A DNA stretch of 64,000 nt from Haoranjiania flava (lineage in GTDB: Bacteria; Bacteroidota; Bacteroidia; Chitinophagales; Chitinophagaceae): contig NZ_JAOTPL010000012.1 of NCBI RefSeq assembly GCF_025631005.1, positions 1 through 64,000 on the forward strand. Direction: 5' to 3'. This document shows, in pieces, positions 25,029 through 33,594 of the stretch (positions are counted from its first letter, which is position 1; every line of letters begins with the position of its first letter). The translations under genes and the position numbers were made by a program. Below the pieces are notes generated by a model, which saw only the letters and a program-made list of their open reading frames with translations, searched no databases and was not told the origin of the DNA.

Positions 25029-26648
25029 ATGCAAACGGATTTTTTGATAATCGGTTCGGGGCTGGCAGGGCTCACTTATGCATTAAAAATTGCAGAAGCA
25101 TTTCCTGACAAAGAAGTTACGGTTATTACCAAGTCATTCCTGGAAGACACCAATACAGCCTATGCCCAGGGCGGCGTTGCCACTGTATGGGATTTTGAGA
25201 ATGACAGCTTTGAGAAGCACATCAGCGATACGCTGGTAGCAGGTGATGGTTTGTGTGATGAGGAACTGGTGGCTTCTATTATTTACGAAGGCCCTGAGCG
25301 GTTGAAAGAACTGATCGCATACGGTACGCAATTCGATAAAGATCCAGATGGGGATTACAGCTTAGGCAGGGAAGGGGGCCACAGTGAAAACAGGGTACTG
25401 CACCATAAGGATATTACCGGCAGAGAGATTGAGCGGGCTATTGCAGCAAAAGCACGGAATACAAAAAATATGCGCATCCTGGAAAAACATTACGTGATTG
25501 ATATCATTACCCAGCATCACTTCGGGTACCTGGTAACCAAATCTACTACCGATATTACCTGTTATGGGGTGTATATGCTGAATGAAAAAAACAATACTGT
25601 AGAAAAATGCCTCGCTCCCACAACGGTGCTGGCAACTGGTGGTTGCGGCCAGGCCTACAGAACCACCACCAATCCGCGCGTGGCCACCGGTGATGGTGTG
25701 GCAATGGTCTACCGCGCCAAAGGCAGGGTGGAAAATATGGAGTTCATACAGTTTCACCCGACAGCATTGTTCGAAGCCGGCGTTTCGCCATCCTTCCTGA
25801 TCACGGAAGCAGTGCGCGGCGATGGCGGCATCCTGCGGAATCACAAGGGCGAAGCCTTCATGGAGAAATATGATGAACGCAAAGATCTTGCGCCCCGCGA
25901 TATTGTGGCGCGTGCCATTGACAATGAAATGAAGCAGGAAGGTAAGGAATATGTTTACCTGGACTGCAGGCACATGGACTATGAAAAGTTCCTCCATCAT
26001 TTCCCGAATATCAACGAAAAGTGCTTAAGCCTTAACATAGATATCCGCAAAGACATGATACCGGTGGCGCCTGCTGCACACTACAGTTGCGGCGGCATTA
26101 AGGTAGACGGGCACGGCCGCACAACCATCCTGAACCTCTACGCTTGCGGCGAATGCAGCAGCACCGGACTGCACGGCGCCAACCGCCTGGCAAGCAACAG
26201 CCTGCTGGAAGCAATGGTTTACGGCCATCGCGTATATGAGCACGTGCGCAGGTATATGCAAAACGGCGGTTATAAGTCTTTCAGGGAAAGCATGAGCCAC
26301 AATGAGGTGCCCGACTGGATATCGAAAAGTACTACCGACCCTAAGGAGATGATCCTGATCACGCAGAGCCGTAAGGAACTGGAGCTTACCATGAGTGACT
26401 ATGTGGGCATTGTAAGGAACAATGTGCGCCTGGAGCGCGCTATGAAACGGCTGGATCTTCTCTTTGAAGAAACCGAGCAGCTCTTCAGGACCACCAAAGT
26501 ATCGCCACAACTTTGTGAACTGAGAAACCTTATCTCTGTGGCTTACCTGATCGTAAAAGGAGCACAGTTTCGCAAAGAAAGCAGGGGCCTGCATTTCAAC
26601 ACCGATTACCCGGAAAAGAGCAACATTGTTCAGGATATTATTTTATAA
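25029..26648 (+). CDS. nadB: L-aspartate oxidase
   Basis: Oxidises L-aspartate to iminoaspartate with FAD, the first step of de novo NAD synthesis. 539 residues, usual length. The FAD dinucleotide fold is at residues 5-35 (LIIGSGLAGLTYAL). NTAYAQGGVATVWD, the HHKDITGREIERAI region, EFIQFHPTALF and AAHYSCGGIKVD follow, all typical of the NadB/SdhA flavoprotein family. The C-terminal helical domain is complete. The succinate dehydrogenase alternative is unlikely because the ARGGxN-type motif is replaced by AQGGVAT and no SdhB follows. nadA and nadC are not in the window. It sits between terC and the acyltransferase gene with short gaps. Confidence 0.95.
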   Translation: MQTDFLIIGSGLAGLTYALKIAEAFPDKEVTVITKSFLEDTNTAYAQGGVATVWDFENDSFEKHISDTLVAGDGLCDEELVASIIYEGPERLKELIAYGTQFDKDPDGDYSLGREGGHSENRVLHHKDITGREIERAIAAKARNTKNMRILEKHYVIDIITQHHFGYLVTKSTTDITCYGVYMLNEKNNTVEKCLAPTTVLATGGCGQAYRTTTNPRVATGDGVAMVYRAKGRVENMEFIQFHPTALFEAGVSPSFLITEAVRGDGGILRNHKGEAFMEKYDERKDLAPRDIVARAIDNEMKQEGKEYVYLDCRHMDYEKFLHHFPNINEKCLSLNIDIRKDMIPVAPAAHYSCGGIKVDGHGRTTILNLYACGECSSTGLHGANRLASNSLLEAMVYGHRVYEHVRRYMQNGGYKSFRESMSHNEVPDWISKSTTDPKEMILITQSRKELELTMSDYVGIVRNNVRLERAMKRLDLLFEETEQLFRTTKVSPQLCELRNLISVAYLIVKGAQFRKESRGLHFNTDYPEKSNIVQDIIL

Positions 26649-26681
26649 CAATGACTGCCTCTCAACCGATAAAAACATAGG

Positions 26682-27581
26682 ATGCAACATTTATTGTTTA
26701 AAATAATCTACGCTATATTTTATATTTTTTCACTGCTGCCGCTGCGTGTTCTGTATGTATTCAGCGACATTATTGCTTTTGTATTGCGCGATATCTTTCA
26801 ATACAGGAAAAAAGTTGTACTGGACAACCTGCAGATCGCTTTTCCGGAAAAAACGCAGCAGGAAAGAGATAGAATAGCGCATGAATTTTACACCAGATTT
26901 TGCGACAGCTTTTTAGAAACCCTTAAACTTATTTCTATCAGTAAAGAAGCGCTAAGCAAAAGGTTTGTATGCGATTTGCAATTGCTGGAAGACTTGCATG
27001 CAAGTTCGGAAAGAAGTATCACGCTTGCGTTAGGACATTTTTTTAACTGGGAAATGGCCAACCTTGCCGTGAGCCTGCAAAACCCTTATAAGCAGTTGCT
27101 GGTATATAAAAAAGTGGAGAACTATGTTTTTGAAAACATGATGCTGCAGTTGCGCGGCAGGTTCCAGGCTGCTTTGCTGCCCACCGAAGATTTTCAGTCG
27201 CGCTTCAGGAGCCATGCCGGTGAAAAATATTGCCTCATACTGGTAGCAGACCAGAATCCTTATAAACACAGGCATAAAGCTTTCTGGACTACTTTTTTTG
27301 GCAGGCTGGTGCCGTTTGTGAAAGGCCCGGAAAAAGGCGCTGTGATCAACGGCAATGCAGTAGTTTTTGGTAAACTTACAAGAGTAAAAAGAGGTTATTA
27401 TAAAAATGAGCTGGTGCTGATCACAGCCAATGCTTCGGAGACCAGGCGCGGGGAGATCACTAAAAAAATGGCAGGGCTCATAGAAGAAAACATAAAAGCA
27501 GACCCGGCAAATTACCTTTGGAGCCACCGCCGGTTTAAATTTGTATACAGTGAGGAAAATGCGCGCAACTTAATTCAATAA
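26682..27581 (+). CDS. LpxL/HtrB-like lipid A-type acyltransferase
   Basis: 299 residues. An N-terminal membrane anchor (IIYAIFYIFSLLPLRVLYVFS) is followed by RKKVVLDNLQIAFPEKT, a hallmark of the lipid A late acyltransferase family. The H-x4-E catalytic motif is at GHFFNWE. Further family features are ADQNPYKHRHKAFWTTFFGR and ITANASETRRGEITKKMAGL. It should add a secondary acyl chain to lipid A (or an aminolipid) at the inner face of the cytoplasmic membrane. It is 33 nt after nadB and may share its transcript. The donor and acceptor are not known. Confidence 0.88.
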   Translation: MQHLLFKIIYAIFYIFSLLPLRVLYVFSDIIAFVLRDIFQYRKKVVLDNLQIAFPEKTQQERDRIAHEFYTRFCDSFLETLKLISISKEALSKRFVCDLQLLEDLHASSERSITLALGHFFNWEMANLAVSLQNPYKQLLVYKKVENYVFENMMLQLRGRFQAALLPTEDFQSRFRSHAGEKYCLILVADQNPYKHRHKAFWTTFFGRLVPFVKGPEKGAVINGNAVVFGKLTRVKRGYYKNELVLITANASETRRGEITKKMAGLIEENIKADPANYLWSHRRFKFVYSEENARNLIQ

Positions 27582-27600
27582 CACCCGGTAATAATTTTTA

Positions 27601-27608
27601 TATATTTG
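27601..27608 (+). promoter_or_regulatory. Candidate -7 box of ddl
   Basis: TATATTTG matches TAnnTTTG, 17 nt before the ATG at 27626. No good -33 element is visible. Confidence 0.35.
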
Positions 27609-27625
27609 CATCATTATTATTGTAC

Positions 27626-28663
27626 ATGAACAATATTTCGAAAAAAATAAGTGTGGCCCTAATTACAGGCGGACTGAGCGGAGAAGCAGAGATCAGCTAC
27701 AAAAGCGCGGCCAACGTTGCTGCCCAGCTTGACAGGGAAAAATTTGACTGCTACCTGGTAGACATCTGTAAGGAAGGCTGGCTCTATGTTTCTGAAGACG
27801 GGCATAGACAGCAGCTGGACAGAAGCGATTTTTCCATGGTACTGCACGATAAAAAAATAAAGTTTGATGTAGCCCTGATGTGCCTGCACGGTACGCCCGG
27901 TGAAGACGGCAAACTGCCCGGCTATTTCGATATGATCGGCCTGCCATATACCTGCTGCGATGCGGCTACATCTGCCATTACCTTCAATAAAAAGTTTACG
28001 GTGGCGCTGGCGGCATATTATGGTGTACATGTAGCGCAATCCAGGATGTTTTCAAGGAAAAAAGGCTTTGATATTACAGAGTTGAAGGCGCTTCAGTATC
28101 CGGTATTTATAAAGCCGAACAACGGCGGCTCCAGCCTCGCTACATTCAAAGTGCTGGCGTACGATGAAAGCCTTATCCATACACATCTTGAAAAGGCTTT
28201 TGCGGTAGATGATGAAGTAATGATAGAAGAATTTATCCGCGGACGCGAACTTACGGTGGGTGTATACATGTCTCAGGGAGAAATCATTGTATTGCCTATA
28301 TCTGAAGTAGTGATGCCCGCAACAGTTGACGGCACCCAATACTTTGATTTTGAAGCCAAGTATAGCGGAAAAACCACCGAGATCACACCGGCAGATGTTA
28401 CAGAAGATATCAAACAAAAGATCAACGATGCTGCTCTAAGATTGTATAAAGGTTTAAATTGCAGCGGCGTGGTAAGAATAGATTTTATTTACCAGGAAGA
28501 AGAAGGTAAGGCTTATATGCTGGAAATAAATACGGTACCCGGCCAAACCGATACCAGCTTTATTCCGCAACAGGTGCGTGCAAGCGGCAGGTCTGTTACC
28601 GGTTTTTATACCGCCTTGATTGAAGAAGCTTTACGTTTACATTCGGCAAACACAAAAAATTAG
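27626..28663 (+). CDS. ddl: D-alanine--D-alanine ligase
   Basis: Joins two D-alanines with ATP to make the dipeptide end of the peptidoglycan precursor. About 345 residues from ATG at 27626 (an in-frame TTG lies two codons earlier). ATP-grasp features: ALITGGLSGEAEIS (substrate-binding Glu of the N-terminal domain), LHGTPGEDGKLPGYF, FIKPNNGGSS, EEFIRGRELTVG, and RIDFIYQEEEGKAYMLEINT with the metal ligands. NTVPGQTDTSF closes the site. The next gene starts 4 nt after its stop, so they are co-transcribed; both concern the cell wall. Confidence 0.95.
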   Translation: MNNISKKISVALITGGLSGEAEISYKSAANVAAQLDREKFDCYLVDICKEGWLYVSEDGHRQQLDRSDFSMVLHDKKIKFDVALMCLHGTPGEDGKLPGYFDMIGLPYTCCDAATSAITFNKKFTVALAAYYGVHVAQSRMFSRKKGFDITELKALQYPVFIKPNNGGSSLATFKVLAYDESLIHTHLEKAFAVDDEVMIEEFIRGRELTVGVYMSQGEIIVLPISEVVMPATVDGTQYFDFEAKYSGKTTEITPADVTEDIKQKINDAALRLYKGLNCSGVVRIDFIYQEEEGKAYMLEINTVPGQTDTSFIPQQVRASGRSVTGFYTALIEEALRLHSANTKN

Positions 28664-28667
28664 CAGC

Positions 28668-29516
28668 GTGTCAAATTTTTTTAAAAACAGGTCTTTTTTC
28701 TTTAACCTTATCATGGTATTGCTGGCAACATTTGCCATCGGCCTGGTATTTATCTTTTCGCTGGATATGCTTACCAAGCATGGCAATTCCGTAAAAGTAC
28801 CCAATGTACTGGGCATGCGCTACGATAAGGCCATTGAAAAAATTGAATCGGCAGGCTTACAGGCTTTTGTACAGGACTCCTTGTTTTACGATAGTCTGCC
28901 GCGGCTTACCGTGGTTGCGCAAACGCCCAGCTCCGCCATTAAAGGCGTAAAATCAAACAGGATTGTTTACCTCACTATAAACAGGGCTACAGCTCCTTTA
29001 GTAGAAATGCCCGATCTGCGCGGCTTCTCCAATACCAGCGCTTATTTTCTTTTAAAAAGTTTTGGTTTAAAGGTCGGCAGCACGCGCTACATTCCAGATC
29101 TTGGTAAGGATGTGGTAAAAGAGCAGCGGCTGGACAGCCTTACCGAAATAGCGCCGGGCACAAAAGTGCCTGTAGGTACGGTGATACATTTATCCCTCGG
29201 CGATGGTAAAGGCAGCCCCAGCATGCAAGTGCCCAACCTGGAGAATATGACTTTTGCTGAAGCCAGGCAATACCTGCTTTCCATGAATTTAAAGGTGGGC
29301 GATGTAGTCCTTGACCCCGGTGTTACCGACACACTCACGGCGATCGTTTACCGTCAGGATCCCGAACGTGAAATGAGAGATGAAGTAAAAAAAGGTACGC
29401 GATACACAAGAGTCAAATACGGGTATCCCATTAACCTCTGGCTGAAGGCCAATACCGGCCCGGAGAATGGGAATCCCAACCTTCCGCAGCAGGGCAAGGT
29501 AGAAACTGCAGAATAA
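28668..29516 (+). CDS. Membrane-anchored PASTA-domain protein
   Basis: About 282 residues from GTG at 28668 (MSNFFKNRSFFFNLIMVLLA). One N-terminal membrane segment (about 12-34) is followed by three PASTA domains (starting VKVPNVLGMRYDKAIEKIES, VEMPDLRGFSNTSAYFLLKS and MQVPNLENMTFAEARQYLLS). PASTA domains bind peptidoglycan or lipid II-like ligands. There is no kinase or transpeptidase domain, so it is a stand-alone PASTA protein, a form common in Bacteroidota. It follows ddl with 4 nt between the genes, which supports a cell-wall role. The open frame reaches back to 28620, but that part overlaps ddl and lacks a good start. Confidence 0.88.
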   Translation: MSNFFKNRSFFFNLIMVLLATFAIGLVFIFSLDMLTKHGNSVKVPNVLGMRYDKAIEKIESAGLQAFVQDSLFYDSLPRLTVVAQTPSSAIKGVKSNRIVYLTINRATAPLVEMPDLRGFSNTSAYFLLKSFGLKVGSTRYIPDLGKDVVKEQRLDSLTEIAPGTKVPVGTVIHLSLGDGKGSPSMQVPNLENMTFAEARQYLLSMNLKVGDVVLDPGVTDTLTAIVYRQDPEREMRDEVKKGTRYTRVKYGYPINLWLKANTGPENGNPNLPQQGKVETAE

Positions 29517-29534
29517 TTTTAAATTTATAAAACT

Positions 29535-29831
29535 ATGCACACTACGACTGTTGAAGAAGTAAAAGCCAGGCTCAGCGCAGGCGAACCGCTCAATTTACTG
29601 GATGTACGCGAAGCCGGCGAGCGCGAAGAATACAACATTGGCGGCACACATCTGCCGATGAGCAATATCATGAATTTTGAAACAGAGGAGATCGATCATC
29701 TGAAAGATCAGGAGTTGATTGTATACTGCCGCAGCGGTAACCGCAGCCAGGAGGCGTGTATGTTTTTAGAGCAATGCGGCTTTACCAACACATACAATCT
29801 TGCCGGCGGCATGAATGAATGGAGAAAATAA
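29535..29831 (+). CDS. Rhodanese-like domain protein
   Basis: 98 residues and a single rhodanese domain. The active-site loop is CRSGNRS with the catalytic Cys (LIVYCRSGNRSQEA). LLDVREAGEREEYNIGGTHL is the N-terminal signature. Such single-domain proteins carry sulfane sulfur on the cysteine and pass it to thiols. It is cytoplasmic, 18 nt after the PASTA gene, and ends at the terminator 29851-29877, so it may be last in the ddl operon. The sulfur acceptor is unknown. Confidence 0.9.
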   Translation: MHTTTVEEVKARLSAGEPLNLLDVREAGEREEYNIGGTHLPMSNIMNFETEEIDHLKDQELIVYCRSGNRSQEACMFLEQCGFTNTYNLAGGMNEWRK

Positions 29832-29850
29832 TACTGAGAATAAAAATTTT

Positions 29851-29877
29851 AAAGCACCTGGTAATGGTGCTTTTTTT
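29851..29877 (+). terminator. Rho-independent terminator
   Basis: AAAGCACC (29851-29858) pairs with GGTGCTTT (29866-29873), then a T run. Confidence 0.85.
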
Positions 29878-30163
29878 ATGTTTACAACCTTAAAAGTTCA
29901 TTTAGTAGGTTGTGTTTCGACAATTCATCCAATCTTCTATTAAATCCCAGATTAAATATTTATTTTTAAATATATTTATAGATATTTTTAACGTTATATA
30001 ATATATCGTCATATTCATTTTAAAAGGTAAATACTATATTAATATTAAATTCATTAAGTTAAAGAAAATAAAAAAATAAGTAGTTGAAAATTTTTTTTAT
30101 AAAGTTATAAAGTTTAATTTGTGCTATCATTAACAATTTTATGCATAGCTAAATTGAATTTTT
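29878..30163. other. AT-rich intergenic region before the first SusC gene
   Basis: About 290 nt, strongly AT-rich. A TAATTTG word at 30115-30121 is a possible -7 box. No gene or inverted repeat of note. The long leader could hold regulatory sites for the uptake genes. Confidence 0.3.
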
Positions 30164-33100
30164 ATGAAGCAATTTCTTTTCTTATTTATTCTTTTGTTTT
30201 GCTCCCTTCAATCTTTTTCTCAATCAAAAACAGTTACAGGAACAGTAACCAATGAAAAAGGCGAAGCAGTATCTGCGGCCAGCGTACAGGTAAAAGGCAG
30301 AACAACCGGCGTAATTACAGACCAGAACGGCCGGTATTCTATTTCAGCGGGCAGCAATGATGTTTTGCAGTTCAATGCTGTCAGCTACACCACGCAGGAA
30401 AGGCGGGTAGGCGACCAATCTGTGATAGATGTACAGCTATCCTCCACCGAATCTAATCTCGATGATGTAGTTGTGGTAGGGTATGGTACGCAGCGCAGAG
30501 GTAACTTAACAGGGGCAGTTAGCACAGTTGATATTAATAAAACACTCACAAATCGACCGATTGCAGATGTGGGCCGCGGTTTACAGGGTGTAACGCCGGG
30601 ATTAAGCGTTACAATCCCCAGTGGCGAAGTTGGCTCTGATCCTTTGTTGAAAATAAGAGGTCAACTGACTTCTTTCCAGGGTACAACGAAACCTCTGATA
30701 TTATTGGATAACGTGGAGATTCCAAGTATTCAGATTGTAAACCCTAATGATATTGCCTCAATAACAGTACTAAAAGATGCCGCTTCTTCCTCCATTTATG
30801 GAGCAAAAGCATCTAATGGCGTTATACTGATTACAACTAAAAAAGGTTCGGGTACTACAAAGCCGCAGATAAATTATACTAATAACTTTTCATGGCAAAA
30901 CATTTGGAAAGACTTAAAAATGGCTGACGTAGACGCATTAAGATATAGCGTGGATGCTGCAGAAAGAATTGGATCTACTAGCCCAACAGGCGCTTTTTAT
31001 TATGTTGACCGCGCCAGTTATTTAAAAGCAGTACAGTGGAAAGAATTGTACGGTAATAAAATAGGCCCCAACGACCCTACAGTATTTGGCAGAGACTGGT
31101 TTGTGCAGGGGGTACAAAACTCCAAAATGGGTATAAGAACTTACAATCCCTACGATTTAATGGTAAAAGAATGGGCGCCTACTCAGCAACACAATTTAAC
31201 TGTTGGACAGACTATTGGCAAGACGTCATATAACATAAGCTTAGGCATGTTAGATCAAAGCGGTATGTTGAAACCTGCAAAGAAAGATGCATTTTCACGC
31301 TATAATGCTTCTGTAAGAGTATCAAGTGAAATTAATAAGTATATCACGCTGCGTGCGGGCTCTATTTTCTCAAGACGTAACAAAGAATATGCTTACATGA
31401 CCAATCAACCTACTGCTGACCCATGGTTGTATTTGTATAGGTGGGGCCCGCTGTACCCGTTTGGTTATGATCAGAACGGCGATCCAATACGTAGCCCATG
31501 GAGCGAAGCAAAAGCTGCTAACACTGCTAATATATTACAGAACTATGTAAACGTATCTTTGGGTACCACTTTAAATTTTACACCTAACTGGAAGTTTGAT
31601 TTTGACTACACCTTTTCTAACCAGGAAGAAATGTGGAAAAGACCGGGTACACGTTATACTGCAAGAAACTCCTGGACCGCGCCTGTTGCAAGGGTTGACG
31701 AAAATGGTAAAGCAGTGTATGTAGACAGTACCGGAAATGTAGTACCCAGCACTGCGCCAGGAGCAATGCGTGCTTATGACCTGTCATATGAAACCTATAC
31801 AGGCACAGGTAGTAATCCTGATCATATTTTCAGGCAAGTAACCAATTTTTATAGTGGAACTATTAATGCCTTTACCACTTACAATCTTAATTTTAAAGAG
31901 GATCATAACTTGAAATTTATCTTAGGTTTAAATCAGGTTGCAAGCACTAATGAATGGCAGAGTCAGCAACAAAATCAATTAACAGATATTAATAACCCTC
32001 AGTTTAACTTTGCTGTTGGCGCGCCTCCAATTATTGAAGGCGATAAAACATGGGAATCTCAGCTAGGTTATTTTGGACGTATAAATTATTCTTTTAGAAA
32101 TACTTATCTTCTTGAGGGTAACTTAAGATACGATGGTTCATCTAAATTCCCGTCAAGGCTTTGGTGGAAATGGTACCCTTCTTTCTCTGCAGGCTGGGTG
32201 TTGAGCAACGAGAAATTTATGGATTGGTCAAGGGAAGTAGTAGATCAATTAAAAGTGAGAGCTTCATGGGGTGTTATTGGCGATCAGACCGTTCCTAATA
32301 ATTTATACCTTCCGTTAATGAAAAGTGGTCTTTCAAACTGGATTGGCGGCAGTGGACAAAGATTGCCATACGTAGGCTATCCTTCAGCTATAGTTAGCGA
32401 TATAAGTTGGCAAGATATCGAAACAAAAAACCTAGGTGTGGATGTAAGCGTACTAAGAAACAAAGTAAACATGACATTCGATATTTACCAGAGAAACACC
32501 AAAAATATGATCGTTCCTTTAGAAGGTATCCCATTTACTTTTGGTTCGCCTGCACCGCAGGGTAACTTTGGCTCATTGCAGACAAATGGTTGGGAATTTT
32601 CTCTTGATTTCAATCATAGATTTGAAAATGGTTTGGGTATAAACTTTAAAGGTAATATAGCTGATTCCAGAACAAAAATTACAGAGTATGGATCTTCACT
32701 GCTGGTTACAAGCAATTATAATGGTAAAATATATGGTGATATCTGGGGATATCGTACAGACAGGTTGTACCAGATGGATGATTTTGAACTGGACGGCAAT
32801 GGAAAATTACAGTTAATAACACTTACCGATAAAGAAGTTCCAGCAAAATATGCCGGTAAAAAAGCTTACAAACTAAAAGCAGGCCCTGATGGTCAAAAAC
32901 CAGTCTACCAGGTATTCTTACAAAACTCATCTAATTTTTACTTTGGTCCCGGTGATGTGAAGTTTAAGGATATAAATGGTGACGGAGTAATAGACAATGG
33001 CGCTAATTCAATTAATGATTACGGAGATCTTCAAATTATAGGAAACTCCACCCCAAGATATGAATACGGTTTCAGAATAGGCGCAGATTATAAAGGCATC

Positions 33101-33583
33101 GATTTTAGCGTGTTTTTTCAAGGGGTAGGAAGCAGGAAAATTTGGGGAAGCGGGTTCCTGGCTATTCCTGGTTTCAATGCACCGGACGGCGCTATGCCTC
33201 AGACGTTTGCTGATTACTGGAGGCCTGATAATACAAATGCATTTTATCCTGCAGCTTATAGCAATGCTGGCAGTAATACCGCAAATAATATGCAGATACA
33301 AGACAGGTATTTATTAGACATGTCATATCTCAGGATGAAAAATCTTACTGTTGGCTATTCCTTGCCGGAGAATATTGTAAAAAAAATATGGGTTAATTCA
33401 TTCAGAGTGTATATGGCATTGGAAAACTTTATTACCTGGGATAATTTACGTGGCCTCCCAATCGATCCTGAAGCAATCAACGGATATTCTATGTGGCACG
33501 AGACAAACTATAATTCAGGTAGAACAGGTGTAGGTACTCCTGCGTTTAAAACTATATCTGTAGGCTTACAATTAAATTTATAA
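30164..33583 (+). CDS. SusC/RagA-family TonB-linked outer-membrane transporter
   Basis: 1139 residues. Signal peptide (MKQFLFLFILLFCSLQSFSQ), then a CarboxypepD_reg-like domain at about 22-100 (VTGTVTNEKGEAVSAASVQV), the SusC TonB-box region (DDVVVVGYGTQRRGNLTGAV), a plug domain at about 115-235 (ITVLKDAASSSIYGAKASNG) and a 22-strand barrel to the C-terminus. It imports a glycan or other large nutrient together with the SusD lipoprotein that follows 11 nt downstream. The next gene is a GHL10 lipoprotein, so a glycan substrate is plausible. No sigma/anti-sigma pair is near. The substrate is not predictable from sequence. Confidence 0.93.
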   Translation: MKQFLFLFILLFCSLQSFSQSKTVTGTVTNEKGEAVSAASVQVKGRTTGVITDQNGRYSISAGSNDVLQFNAVSYTTQERRVGDQSVIDVQLSSTESNLDDVVVVGYGTQRRGNLTGAVSTVDINKTLTNRPIADVGRGLQGVTPGLSVTIPSGEVGSDPLLKIRGQLTSFQGTTKPLILLDNVEIPSIQIVNPNDIASITVLKDAASSSIYGAKASNGVILITTKKGSGTTKPQINYTNNFSWQNIWKDLKMADVDALRYSVDAAERIGSTSPTGAFYYVDRASYLKAVQWKELYGNKIGPNDPTVFGRDWFVQGVQNSKMGIRTYNPYDLMVKEWAPTQQHNLTVGQTIGKTSYNISLGMLDQSGMLKPAKKDAFSRYNASVRVSSEINKYITLRAGSIFSRRNKEYAYMTNQPTADPWLYLYRWGPLYPFGYDQNGDPIRSPWSEAKAANTANILQNYVNVSLGTTLNFTPNWKFDFDYTFSNQEEMWKRPGTRYTARNSWTAPVARVDENGKAVYVDSTGNVVPSTAPGAMRAYDLSYETYTGTGSNPDHIFRQVTNFYSGTINAFTTYNLNFKEDHNLKFILGLNQVASTNEWQSQQQNQLTDINNPQFNFAVGAPPIIEGDKTWESQLGYFGRINYSFRNTYLLEGNLRYDGSSKFPSRLWWKWYPSFSAGWVLSNEKFMDWSREVVDQLKVRASWGVIGDQTVPNNLYLPLMKSGLSNWIGGSGQRLPYVGYPSAIVSDISWQDIETKNLGVDVSVLRNKVNMTFDIYQRNTKNMIVPLEGIPFTFGSPAPQGNFGSLQTNGWEFSLDFNHRFENGLGINFKGNIADSRTKITEYGSSLLVTSNYNGKIYGDIWGYRTDRLYQMDDFELDGNGKLQLITLTDKEVPAKYAGKKAYKLKAGPDGQKPVYQVFLQNSSNFYFGPGDVKFKDINGDGVIDNGANSINDYGDLQIIGNSTPRYEYGFRIGADYKGIDFSVFFQGVGSRKIWGSGFLAIPGFNAPDGAMPQTFADYWRPDNTNAFYPAAYSNAGSNTANNMQIQDRYLLDMSYLRMKNLTVGYSLPENIVKKIWVNSFRVYMALENFITWDNLRGLPIDPEAINGYSMWHETNYNSGRTGVGTPAFKTISVGLQLNL

Positions 33584-33594
33584 AAACTTCAGAC